In this document: piece by piece, positions 1 to 6,264 of the stretch
Layout of the letters: every line of letters starts with the position of its first letter
How positions within the stretch are numbered: position 1 is the first letter of the stretch
Assembly: GCA_050732995.1 (NCBI GenBank)
Contig: JBOHSA010000146.1
Coordinates: 1-8,039, forward strand
Length of the DNA: 8,039 nt
Reading direction: 5' to 3'
Source: JBOHSA01 sp050732995
Lineage (GTDB): Bacteria > Gemmatimonadota > Gemmatimonadetes > Gemmatimonadales > GWC2-71-9
Made by a program: the position numbers and the translations under genes
Notes under the pieces: generated by a model
Databases searched by the model: none
Told to the model about the DNA's origin: nothing
The model's input: the letters and a program-made list of their open reading frames with translations, nothing else

Positions 1-78
<78 letters not shown>

Positions 79-79
79 A

Positions 80-220
80 GACTCAGTCCTGCTCGGCGCC
101 CACACCCGGTTCCACGCTGCGAGCAGGATGGTGCTCACGCGGGGGTTGGAAGAGGAGCCGCTCGCGCACGCCCTGGTGGCCGACCTGTCGCGCATGATCT
201 ACGAGGCGGTGGAGCGCTAG
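80..220 (+). CDS. 3' end of an unrecognised gene (last 46 codons)
   Basis: An open plus-strand frame enters from the poly-C edge and ends at TAG (218-220). Of its 46 sense codons, 43 end in G or C, a strong coding signature matching the neighbours. The visible C-terminus ends in the residues ALVADLSRMIYEAVER and looks like amphipathic helix; I do not recognise the family. The 5' part is lost at the artefactual contig edge. It is convergent with the VWA gene: the two stop codons are 2 bases apart, with no room for a terminator, so each transcript probably runs antisense into the other. An alternative is that the minus strand is coding here too, but the codon bias favours this frame. Confidence 0.5.
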   Translation, partial: DSVLLGAHTRFHAASRMVLTRGLEEEPLAHALVADLSRMIYEAVER

Positions 221-222
221 GT

Positions 223-1521
223 CTACGACACCCGCCGCGTCTTCCGCCGCATGAAATCCATCAGAATGAACTGCCCCAACGTCATCGTGTTCGTGAAATA
301 AGCCTTCCCCCGGCAGATCGCCGAGACCTTCTTCACGAACTCCACGAGACTGCGGTCCCGCGCCAGCATGAAGGTGTTGATCAGAATCCCGCTGCGGCGG
401 CACAGCGCGACCTCGCGGTAGGTGGCCTGGAGGATCTGCGGGTCGAGCCCCATCGAGTTCACGTAAATCCGCCCGTCGGGCAGGGTCAGCGCCGACGGCT
501 TCCCATCGGTGATCATGATGACCTGCCGCATGTCTTTGCGCTGCCCCAGGAGAATCCGCCGGGCGAGCTTCAACCCCTCCGCCGTGTTGGTGTGGTAGGG
601 GCCCACCTGCGCGTGCGCCAGCTGCCCCAGCGGGATCTCTTCGGCCGTGTCGTGGAACAACACCACCCGCAGCGTGTCGCCCGGGAACTGGGTGCGGATC
701 AGATGCGTGAGCGCGAGCGCCACCTTCTTGGCGGGCGTGAACCGGTCCTCGCCGTACAGAATCATCGAGTGCGAGCAGTCGAGCATCAGTACCGTCGCGG
801 AGGACGAGCGGTACTCGGCCTGGTGCACCATGAGATCTTCGTACTCGAGGTTGATCGGCACCCCGGGGCCCTCGCGCTCGAGCGCGTTCGACAGGGTCGC
901 GTTGACGTCGAGGTTCAGGGTGTCGCCGTAGGCGTAGGGCTTGCTCGCCGCCTCGGCCTCGATCCCCGTCGCCAGGTGCTCGGTCTCGTGCGCCCCGAAG
1001 CTCGATTTCCCGATGCTGCCCAGCAGGTGCTTCAGGGTCTTGTAGCCGAGGAAGTCGATGCCCTTTTCGGTGAGGGAGAACTGCACCTGCTGCGCGGCTT
1101 CGCGCGCCATTCCGGCCGGGCCGAACAACGGCTGCTGCCCCGCGGGCATCTGGGGCACGTCCTTCACGCTCAGGTACCCCTCCTCGATGAGCTTCTGGAC
1201 GATCTTGTCCAGCAGCTCCGCTAGCTGGCGCTCGAGGTCCGCGTCGCGCTGCGGGTCCCCGGTGGACTCGCCGCGCAGGACCTTGAGCATTTCGGGTGTG
1301 AGCTGGCCCGAGTCCATGAGCGCCTGGAGGATCGCCTGGCGCAGGGCGTCGAGCGAGCGGTCGGGCTCCTCCTCGCCGAACTCGCCCCAGAAGGGATGGG
1401 CGTACGGCCCGCCGGCGAAGCCCGACTGGAGCAGGAAGTCGGCGAGCTGGTCGAGCAGCGCCTGGAGGTTGACCGTGTCGGCCAGCTCGGCGAGGTAGCG
1501 GCTGTAGGTGGTGTAGCGCAT
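223..1521 (-). CDS. VWA (von Willebrand factor A) domain protein, partner-type for a MoxR/Mg-chelatase-like AAA+ ATPase
   Basis: A 432-aa soluble protein with no signal peptide or clear membrane segment. The N-terminal half (about 1-235) is helical and charged, and probably a partner-binding region. The C-terminal half (about 240-415) is a VWA domain. Its metal-ion-dependent adhesion site is visible: DCSHS at 248-252 fits DxSxS, HTNT at 310-313 supplies the threonine, and ITDG with Asp339 the distal aspartate, so Mg2+ binding looks intact. Proteins of this layout resemble Mycobacterium Rv0959 and normally sit beside an Rv0958-like AAA+ protein; one is encoded here at 3709-5193, but not adjacent. 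The expected role is substrate or metal handling driven by the ATPase; the substrate is unknown. ATG at 1521 was chosen over an upstream in-frame start at 1563 because the frame then begins at MRYTTYSRY, preceded by a weak GGGTAGAG. The longer start would overlap the divergent gene. Confidence 0.85.
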   Translation of the reverse strand: MRYTTYSRYLAELADTVNLQALLDQLADFLLQSGFAGGPYAHPFWGEFGEEEPDRSLDALRQAILQALMDSGQLTPEMLKVLRGESTGDPQRDADLERQLAELLDKIVQKLIEEGYLSVKDVPQMPAGQQPLFGPAGMAREAAQQVQFSLTEKGIDFLGYKTLKHLLGSIGKSSFGAHETEHLATGIEAEAASKPYAYGDTLNLDVNATLSNALEREGPGVPINLEYEDLMVHQAEYRSSSATVLMLDCSHSMILYGEDRFTPAKKVALALTHLIRTQFPGDTLRVVLFHDTAEEIPLGQLAHAQVGPYHTNTAEGLKLARRILLGQRKDMRQVIMITDGKPSALTLPDGRIYVNSMGLDPQILQATYREVALCRRSGILINTFMLARDRSLVEFVKKVSAICRGKAYFTNTMTLGQFILMDFMRRKTRRVS

Positions 1522-1562
1522 CGCTCTACCCGAAATGTGGGACGGTGGCGAGCTTTCCCGCA
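1522..1562. promoter_or_regulatory. Divergent intergenic gap between VWA and MFS genes
   Basis: Only 41 bases separate the ATG of the leftward VWA gene from the preferred ATG of the rightward MFS gene. Any two promoters here would have to overlap each other or lie inside the opposite coding region, so the genes could be antagonistically controlled. I find no convincing -35/-10 pair or operator palindrome. The regulatory role is inferred from position alone. Confidence 0.3.
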
Positions 1563-2798
1563 ATGACCGAAGCGGCCAGACGCTACGGCCTGGGCGCCCT
1601 CGCCCACCGCAACTTCCGGTTGTTCCTCCTCGGCCAGACGGTCTCCCTCACCGGCACTTGGATGCAGTCGGTGGCCCAGGGCTGGCTCGTGCTCCTCCTC
1701 ACCGACTCGCCGTTCTACGTCGGCCTCGTCGCCGCGCTCGGCTCGCTCGGCGTGCTGCTGTTCACGCTCTACGCCGGCGTGGTGGCGGACCGCACCGACA
1801 AGCGCCGGGCCGTGATCATCGCCCAGACCCTCCAGATGGTCCAGGCCTTCGCGCTCGCGGCGCTGGTCTTGAGCGGCCACGTCACCGTCGGGGCAGTGAT
1901 GGGTCTGGCCGCCTTCCTCGGTGTGGTGAGCGCGTTCGACATCCCCATGCGGCAGTCGTTCATCGTCGAGATGGTGGGGAAGGACGATCTGATGAACGCC
2001 ATCGCGCTGAATACCTCGGTGTTCAACGCGACGCGGGTGCTCGGACCGGTGATCGCGGGCGCATTGATGAGCGCCGGCGGCGGCGGCACGCGCGCCGTCG
2101 GGCTCTGCTTCCTGCTGAACGGGGCGAGCTACCTGGCCGTGATCGTGGGGCTCCTCGCCATGCGGCTCACGCCCCACATCCCACCCCCTGTGCAGTCGTC
2201 GGCGTGGCACGGGTTCCGGGAGATCGTGGCCTTCATCCGGAGCGACGGGCGGGTCTCGACCCTGATCGTGCTCACGGCGCTGCTGAGCATCTTCGGGTTC
2301 CCGTTTCTCACGCTGATGCCGGTGTTTGCGCGCGACCTGTTGCGCGTCGGGGCTAAGGGCTACGGGGCCCTGATGGCCGCCGTGGGCCTGGGCGCGGTGC
2401 TCGGCGCCCTCGCCGTGGCCGTCACCGGGCGGCGGCTGCCCAAGGGGCGCCTGATGATCGCGGGCGGGACGGCGTTCGGGCTGCTCGTGCTCGCCTTCGC
2501 GCTGTCGCGCTCGTTCGCCCTCTCCCTCGGACTGGTCGCCCTCGCCGGGTGCGCGATGATCGTGAACAACGCGCTCACGAACACGATGATCCAGACGCTC
2601 GTCCCCGACGGCCTGCGGGGCCGGGTCATGGGGTTCTATTCGTTCGTGTTCGTGGGGATGGCGCCGCTCGGCGCGTTTCAGGCGGGCGCGTTCGCCGAGC
2701 GCGTCGGCGCGGGGTGGGCGGTGGCGGCGGGAGGCCTGGTGTGCGCGCTGGCGGTCGCCGTGGCGGGATGGAGAGTTCCGGAGCTGAGAAAGACTTGA
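1563..2798 (+). CDS. MFS exporter, EntS-like (MFS_3 family)
   Basis: A 411-aa inner-membrane transporter of the major facilitator superfamily, with about 11-12 hydrophobic segments across the whole length, the usual size for the family. The N-terminus carries the MFS_3/EntS-type signature (RNFRLFLLGQTVSLTGTWMQ at about 16-35). The cytoplasmic loop between helices 2 and 3 has the motif-A equivalent ADRTDKRR at 75-82. The block FDIPMRQ (125-131) followed by RVLGPVIAG near 160 is also typical. Relatives export siderophores such as enterobactin or confer drug efflux by proton antiport; the substrate cannot be read from sequence. ATG at 1563 is preferred; an in-frame GTG at 1545 would add six residues. 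No strong ribosome binding site precedes either. It is divergent from the VWA gene and convergent with the kinase gene, so it is transcribed alone and interrupts the minus-strand block. It reads intact. Confidence 0.9.
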   Translation: MTEAARRYGLGALAHRNFRLFLLGQTVSLTGTWMQSVAQGWLVLLLTDSPFYVGLVAALGSLGVLLFTLYAGVVADRTDKRRAVIIAQTLQMVQAFALAALVLSGHVTVGAVMGLAAFLGVVSAFDIPMRQSFIVEMVGKDDLMNAIALNTSVFNATRVLGPVIAGALMSAGGGGTRAVGLCFLLNGASYLAVIVGLLAMRLTPHIPPPVQSSAWHGFREIVAFIRSDGRVSTLIVLTALLSIFGFPFLTLMPVFARDLLRVGAKGYGALMAAVGLGAVLGALAVAVTGRRLPKGRLMIAGGTAFGLLVLAFALSRSFALSLGLVALAGCAMIVNNALTNTMIQTLVPDGLRGRVMGFYSFVFVGMAPLGAFQAGAFAERVGAGWAVAAGGLVCALAVAVAGWRVPELRKT

Positions 2799-2801
2799 AC
2801 G

Positions 2802-2829
2802 CGGAAGTCGGAACGCGGAACGCGGAACA
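2802..2829. repeat. Four-copy 7-bp tandem repeat (cggaacg)
   Basis: Four consecutive heptamers start at 2802, 2809, 2816 and 2823: cggaagt, cggaacg, cggaacg, cggaaca. They begin three bases after the MFS stop and run into the left arm of the hairpin at 2819-2854. Strict 7-bp periodicity in an intergenic gap resembles the short tandemly repeated (STRR) class known from some other bacteria. Function unknown. Confidence 0.7.
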
Positions 2830-2854
2830 GAGCTGCCCCGCTCCGTTCCGCGTT
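2819..2854. terminator. Hairpin between convergent genes, probable bidirectional terminator
   Basis: Arms aacgcggaacagagc (2819-2833) and gctccgttccgcgtt (2840-2854) pair over 15 bp with a single A-C mismatch, closing a 6-base loop (tgcccc). The hairpin lies between the stop of the rightward MFS gene and the stop of the leftward kinase gene, where a shared terminator is expected. Neither side has a clear T-run, so it is not a textbook intrinsic terminator; it may stabilise 3' ends or act with Rho. Confidence 0.55.
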
Positions 2855-2872
2855 ATGCCCACGTTATGCCCA
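2851..2872. repeat. 11-bp tandem duplication covering the kinase stop codon
   Basis: The 11-mer cgttatgccca occurs twice without a gap (2851-2861 and 2862-2872). On the minus strand each copy contains TAA, and the right-hand copy supplies the stop of the kinase gene (2864-2866). It looks like a recent slippage duplication and gives a second in-line TAA 11 bases downstream, in another frame. Confidence 0.6.
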
Positions 2873-3511
2873 CCTGTGCCGCTTCACCTCCGTGAGGATC
2901 AGCGCCGCCGCCCCCTCGAACCCCAGCTTCTCGGCGTTGAGCACCATGTCGTAGTTCGTGACGTCCTGCCGCGCGCGGCCGTAGTAGGTCTTGACGTAGC
3001 GATCCCGCTGGCGGTCGGTCTCGTCCACGACCTTCTCCGCCGTCGCGGGGTCCGCGCCCAGCCGCTCGACCGCCAGCTTCATGCGCCACGGTTTCGACGC
3101 GACGATGTAGGCGTGCAGCGCGTCCGCCCGCTGCGCCAGCAGGGCCTGGGCGCCGCGACCGACGAGCACGACGCGCCCGTGGGCCGCCGCTTCGGCGATG
3201 ACGCGCTCGGTCAGCTGCACGATCGTCGCCTCGTCCTCCTCCACGCGCGGCACACCGGTGGTGGTGATGAACATCTCGGGGGACGCCACGGCGAGGGTGC
3301 GGGCGAGGCGCTCGAGCAGCCCGGGGGCCCGCTCCTCCCGCTGCGCGACCTCGTCGGGCGGCAGGCCGGCGCGCCGCGCCACCTCGTCCACGAACTCGTT
3401 GTCGATCACGGTCCAACCGAGGCCGCTGGCGACGAGGCGCGCGATGTCCGAGCCGCCCGAGCCGTACTGGCGCGTGATCGTGATGACGGGCCGGGAGGGG
3501 GGGGACGCCAT
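2864..3511 (-). CDS. Cytidylate kinase-like protein (Cytidylate_kin2 family)
   Basis: A 215-aa cytoplasmic P-loop kinase of the family usually annotated as cytidylate kinase-like, distinct from housekeeping Cmk. The N-terminus gives a beta strand and a glycine-rich nucleotide loop (VITITRQYGSGGSDIAR, about 9-25). GRVVLVGRGAQALL at about 112-125 is the second conserved core strand. The C-terminal DETDRQRDRYVKTYYG (about 163-178) and the NYDMVLN segment near 186-192 match the lid and final strand of relatives. The presumed reaction is phosphoryl transfer from ATP to a nucleotide or other small acceptor; many members have no proven substrate. Its ATG shares one base with the TGA of the small membrane ORF upstream (TGATG), so it is probably translated by coupling with that ORF, in keeping with the weak ribosome binding site of its own. 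A run of eight C (minus strand) covers codons 3-6. Confidence 0.85.
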   Translation of the reverse strand: MASPPSRPVITITRQYGSGGSDIARLVASGLGWTVIDNEFVDEVARRAGLPPDEVAQREERAPGLLERLARTLAVASPEMFITTTGVPRVEEDEATIVQLTERVIAEAAAHGRVVLVGRGAQALLAQRADALHAYIVASKPWRMKLAVERLGADPATAEKVVDETDRQRDRYVKTYYGRARQDVTNYDMVLNAEKLGFEGAAALILTEVKRHRWA

Positions 3512-3672
3512 CAGGGCTGGCGCAGGTTCCGCCGCAGCTCGCCGAGGTTGAGGACGGGGAGGCCGCCTTCGGTCGGCACGAGCACGCGCTCCATGACTGA
3601 CGCGATGCGGTTGCGCGTCCGGGTAAGCAGCGCGACGAACAAGAAGATGAGGCCGAGGACCAGCTTACCCAT
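3511..3672 (-). CDS. Small predicted membrane protein (53 aa), coupled to the kinase gene
   Basis: A 53-codon frame begins at ATG (3670-3672), with GGAG six bases upstream (3679-3682), a better ribosome binding site than most genes here have. It ends in TGA (3511-3513), whose last base is the first base of the kinase ATG. The N-terminal KLVLGLIFLFVALL (about 3-16) is a single hydrophobic segment followed by Arg-rich TRTRNR, predicting one membrane helix with a cytoplasmic tail of about 35 residues ending in GELRRNLRQP. Of 53 codons, 49 end in G or C, as expected for a real gene. I do not recognise a family. It lies 36 bases after the AAA+ gene, so it is probably in the same operon. It could be an anchor or partner for the kinase (inference from coupling only). 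Confidence 0.65.
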   Translation of the reverse strand: MGKLVLGLIFLFVALLTRTRNRIASVMERVLVPTEGGLPVLNLGELRRNLRQP

Positions 3673-3694
3673 GGGGCGCTCCGGAAGGCGGGTC

Positions 3695-3715
3695 TCAGGT
3701 GTCGGGTGTCAGGTA
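3695..3715. repeat. Three-copy 7-bp tandem repeat (tcaggtg) at the 3' end of the AAA+ gene
   Basis: Three heptamers in a row: tcaggtg (3695-3701), tcgggtg (3702-3708), tcaggta (3709-3715). The third provides the stop codon of the AAA+ gene on the minus strand (TGA, 3709-3711). The 7-bp period matches the repeat at 2802-2829 although the unit is different. Confidence 0.55.
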
Positions 3716-5193
3716 AACAGATTCGGGCCCGGGCCTCCCTTACCGAAGGGAGGGCCTCCGCCCCCGCTCTTGGGCTCGGTCCGGGCACGGGCGTAGCCCA
3801 GCTCCTCGCTGCGGGAAATGCGCTTTTCCGCGACGAGGCCCTCGAGCACTAGCTCGCAGGCGGCGACCATGGTGGCGGGATCTTTCTTGCCGGCGAGCCC
3901 CGTCTGGTCCACGAGGTCGAGGAGCCCGGGTACGACGCTGAAGCCTTTGAGACAGGCCTCCGCGCGCTCGTCGACCGAGATCTTGAGCGCTCCGCCCTCG
4001 TCGAACCAGTGCACGATGTCGTCCACGTTGGCGCCGCCCACCCGGGCCTCGAACGTCTTCCCCGCGGCCCGGCGGATCAGGTCCTTGGCGATTGTTTCGG
4101 CGCCCTGCAACTCCCCTTCGTACTCCAGCTCGAGCTTGCCCGTGACGGCGGGGAGCGCGGCGTACACGTCGGACACCCGGGGCACCACGGCCTTCTCCTT
4201 GGTGGCGATGGTGCGCCGCTCGGCGTTCGAGACGACGTTCTCGAGCACGCTGATCGGGAGCCGTTGCGAGACGCCGCTGCGGCGGTCGACCCGCTTGTCC
4301 TCACGCGCTTCGAAGGCGATCCGCTCGATCAGGTCGGTGATGAACTCGGGCACGCGCAGCGGCCGGCCGTCGCGCCTGAGCCAGGCCTCCTGCGTGGTGA
4401 TGGCGGTGCCCAGCTCGATGGTGTGCGGGTAGTGGGTCACGACCTCCGAGCCGATGCGGTCTTTGAGCGGCGTGATGATCTTGCCGCGTGCCGTGTTGTC
4501 CTCGGGGTTCGCCGTGAACACGAGCGCCACGTCGAGGCTCAGCCGGACCGGGTAGCCTTTGATCTGGACGTCGCCTTCCTGCATGATGTTGAACAGCCCC
4601 ACCTGGATCTTGCCGGCGAGGTCCGGCAGCTCGTTGATCGCGAAGATCCCCCGGTTGGCGCGCGGCAGGAGACCGAAGTGCATCGTCAGCTCGTCGGACA
4701 GGAGGTGCCCGCCCCGCGCCGCTTTGATGGGATCCACGTCGCCGAGGATGTCGGCGATGGTGACGTCCGGGGTGGCCAGTTTCTCCACAAACCGCACGTC
4801 CCGCGGCAGCCAGGCGATGGGAGCCCGGTCGCCGTGCTCGGCGAGCAGCTGGCGCCCGTACTTGGAGATCGGGTGGAACGGGTCGTCGTTCACCTCGCTG
4901 CCGGCGAGGTACGGCACCTCCTCGTCGAGCAGGGTGACGAGCTGGCGCAGGATCCGGCTCTTCGCCTGGCCGCGTAGGCCGAGCAGGATGAAGTTGTGCC
5001 GCGAGAGCACGGCAATGACGAGCTGCGGGATCACCGTGTCGTCGTAGCCGACGATCCCGGGGAAGAGCGGGGCGCCGTTCTCGAGCAGGCACACGAGATT
5101 CTCCCGCATCTCGTCCTTCACGGTCCGGCGGATGCGGGCGGGGCTGCCCCATTCGGTTTGCTTCAGGTCGGCCAGCGTGGTGGGTTTGGACAT
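3709..5193 (-). CDS. MoxR/Mg-chelatase-like AAA+ ATPase (Rv0958-type)
   Basis: A 494-aa soluble AAA+ ATPase related to Mg-chelatase ChlI/MoxR proteins, of the kind often labelled 'magnesium chelatase' or 'sigma-54 interacting regulator' although neither role is shown. Visible motifs: Walker A GLRGQAKS (72-79), with Ala where the canonical loop has Gly before Lys78; Walker B IFAINE (183-188), with Asn187 in place of the usual Asp and the catalytic Glu188 kept; sensor 1 in FTANPED with Asn229; and LKDRIG (243-248) as the arginine-finger region. Residues from about 260 form the helical lid and C-terminal domain. The last 26 residues (469-494) are a Gly/Pro-rich tail made from a palindrome and repeats, and look non-homologous. 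It should form a hexameric ring that remodels a target through a VWA partner, presumably the product of 223-1521. It starts 9 bases after the glycosidase stop with no clear Shine-Dalgarno sequence, so it is probably co-transcribed. Confidence 0.85.
   Translation of the reverse strand: MSKPTTLADLKQTEWGSPARIRRTVKDEMRENLVCLLENGAPLFPGIVGYDDTVIPQLVIAVLSRHNFILLGLRGQAKSRILRQLVTLLDEEVPYLAGSEVNDDPFHPISKYGRQLLAEHGDRAPIAWLPRDVRFVEKLATPDVTIADILGDVDPIKAARGGHLLSDELTMHFGLLPRANRGIFAINELPDLAGKIQVGLFNIMQEGDVQIKGYPVRLSLDVALVFTANPEDNTARGKIITPLKDRIGSEVVTHYPHTIELGTAITTQEAWLRRDGRPLRVPEFITDLIERIAFEAREDKRVDRRSGVSQRLPISVLENVVSNAERRTIATKEKAVVPRVSDVYAALPAVTGKLELEYEGELQGAETIAKDLIRRAAGKTFEARVGGANVDDIVHWFDEGGALKISVDERAEACLKGFSVVPGLLDLVDQTGLAGKKDPATMVAACELVLEGLVAEKRISRSEELGYARARTEPKSGGGGPPFGKGGPGPNLFT
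3734..3753. repeat. Palindrome inside the AAA+ C-terminal tail
   Basis: Arms cctccctt (3734-3741) and aagggagg (3746-3753) pair perfectly around the loop accg. Read in the AAA+ frame it encodes PPFGKGG (residues 481-487). Peptides of this PPF/PPL-x-KGG type are the usual translation of dispersed intergenic hairpins wrongly read as protein, so this is probably a repeat element that the gene has run into. It could also weakly attenuate transcription before the small ORF. Confidence 0.5.
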
Positions 5194-5202
5194 GGTTCGA
5201 CG

Positions 5203-6264
5203 TTAACCCGACGCCTCGCGCGGTGTAAAGAGCCGCACCGCCGCCACGCCCCAGGCCTTGAGGTCGGCCGTGGCCCGGTTGTCGCCGCCGACGGTGAGGG
5301 CATCGCCGTTCATCTCCACCAGGTTCACGCGCCGGGCGAGGCGGAAGGTGTACGCGGCAGGCCAGAGCGCCACCGCGCGCGCCTGCCCGGCGACGTCCAG
5401 GAGCTTCACCACCGCGCCTTCGCCGTCGTCGGCCGGCTTGGCGTTGACCACGAGAACGCCCTTGTCGGCGAGGAATAACGCGCGATCCCTGCCGATCAGG
5501 GGGCCTCCCGCGGTGTTCTCGTAGCTCTCGCTCACGTACAGCGGATCACACGCCGCCCAGCCGCGGCGCACCGGCTGGGCTGCGTCCCCCGGGGCGAGCA
5601 GCGAGAGCCGGAAGCGCAGCCCCAGCCCACCGTTCCCCCCCCCCCTCCCCCCCCCTCCCTGGCGTGCCGCGTAGTTGGTGTGCCAGTAGTTGTTGAGCAC
5701 GTAGGCGAACAGCGTGCCGTCGGGTTCGATCCGGCGGCGCCACTCGCCGCGGAACAGATCGTTCAGCGTGACGAGCGGCGTGTCCGCGCCGCTCCAGAGC
5801 ACGCCGTCGGCGGCTTCGGTGAGCCACACCCAGTGGGTGTGGCAGAACCAGTCGCGGCCGCTCCCGGGCTGCTGGTCGCGCTCCACGGCCATCCGTCCGA
5901 GCGGCACCTCCACCTCGACGCTCGGCTTGGTGAACGCGAAGGGGAACGCGACGTACAGGGCTTCTTTATCGAGCGTCGGCGTCTTCTCGATGTGGTTCTC
6001 GATATCCACCCAGTCCAGCTCGTCGTACAGCGTGACCGTCGAGACGACACTCGGGTAGCCCGCGAGCCGCCGCTCCGCCACGAGCCGTACGCCGATGCCG
6101 GGCAGGCGCTCGCGCCGCGCGCGGACCAGCTCCGCCTGGGCCAGGGTGAGCTCGGGCGGCACGCGGAGGTCGTTCCGGTCCCCGGTCGTCCAGAGTGCCG
6201 ACCGGAGGCCCCCACTGGCGTGGACCAGCTGGTTCAGCCCGGACCAGGGGTTCCCCGGCTTCAC
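5203..6264 (-). CDS. GH38-type glycosidase, C-terminal part (frame after the G12 tract)
   Basis: This frame continues the GH38 glycosidase after the reading-frame break at 6287-6298. It carries the beta-sandwich C-terminal region of GH38/alpha-mannosidase-like enzymes: NPWSGLNQLVHASGG near the start, RDWFCHTHWVWL and the NNYWHTNYAARQ block in the middle, and GVAAVRLFTPREASG at the end. It stops at TAA (5203-5205), 9 bases before the AAA+ start. A Gly-rich insert (GGGGRGGGNGG) interrupts the region after ARQ and comes from two further G-runs (5635-5655). If it were translated separately, the natural start would be GTG at 6262-6264, overlapping the upstream TGA as GTGA, with AAGGAG only three bases before it; that gives 353 aa. 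I think it more likely that one gene has been split by a homopolymer length error or change. Confidence 0.75.
   Translation of the reverse strand: MKPGNPWSGLNQLVHASGGLRSALWTTGDRNDLRVPPELTLAQAELVRARRERLPGIGVRLVAERRLAGYPSVVSTVTLYDELDWVDIENHIEKTPTLDKEALYVAFPFAFTKPSVEVEVPLGRMAVERDQQPGSGRDWFCHTHWVWLTEAADGVLWSGADTPLVTLNDLFRGEWRRRIEPDGTLFAYVLNNYWHTNYAARQGGGGRGGGNGGLGLRFRLSLLAPGDAAQPVRRGWAACDPLYVSESYENTAGGPLIGRDRALFLADKGVLVVNAKPADDGEGAVVKLLDVAGQARAVALWPAAYTFRLARRVNLVEMNGDALTVGGDNRATADLKAWGVAAVRLFTPREASG
5635..5655. repeat. Interrupted G-tract (G9-A-G11 on the coding strand) in the glycosidase
   Basis: On the plus strand there are 11 C (5635-5645), one T, then 9 C (5647-5655), followed by t-ccc-t. 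On the coding strand this reads as G-runs separated by single A, a sequence able to form a G-quadruplex. The frame is open across it, giving a Gly-rich insert where GH38 relatives usually have a short turn. The length in the assembly may not be reliable. Confidence 0.7.

Noticed and set aside
592..1224. Plus-strand 210-codon frame opposite the VWA gene
   Set aside because: The MIDAS motif and VWA fold are on the minus strand; the plus-strand product has no recognisable features.
1545..1562. GTG at 1545 as the MFS start
   Set aside because: It is possible, but the ATG at 1563 gives a normal N-terminus for the family; neither has a strong ribosome binding site, so the ATG was preferred.
1221..2210. 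Minus-strand 329-codon frame opposite the MFS gene and overlapping the VWA start
   Set aside because: It is His/Arg/Glu-rich with no domain; the MFS frame on the other strand has transmembrane segments and family motifs.
2853..3788. Minus-strand 311-codon frame overlapping the kinase in another frame
   Set aside because: It is Arg/Ala/Gly-rich low complexity in an alternative frame of the kinase; the region 3511-3672 is better explained by the 53-aa ORF with a ribosome binding site.
2549..3796. Plus-strand 415-codon frame spanning the MFS end, the intergenic gap and the kinase
   Set aside because: It crosses the MFS stop region, a terminator-like hairpin and the antisense of three supported genes, and it translates repeats. 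It is a shadow frame.
4009..4977. Plus-strand 322-codon frame opposite the AAA+ gene
   Set aside because: It is a composition shadow; the minus strand encodes Walker A, Walker B and sensor motifs across the same bases.
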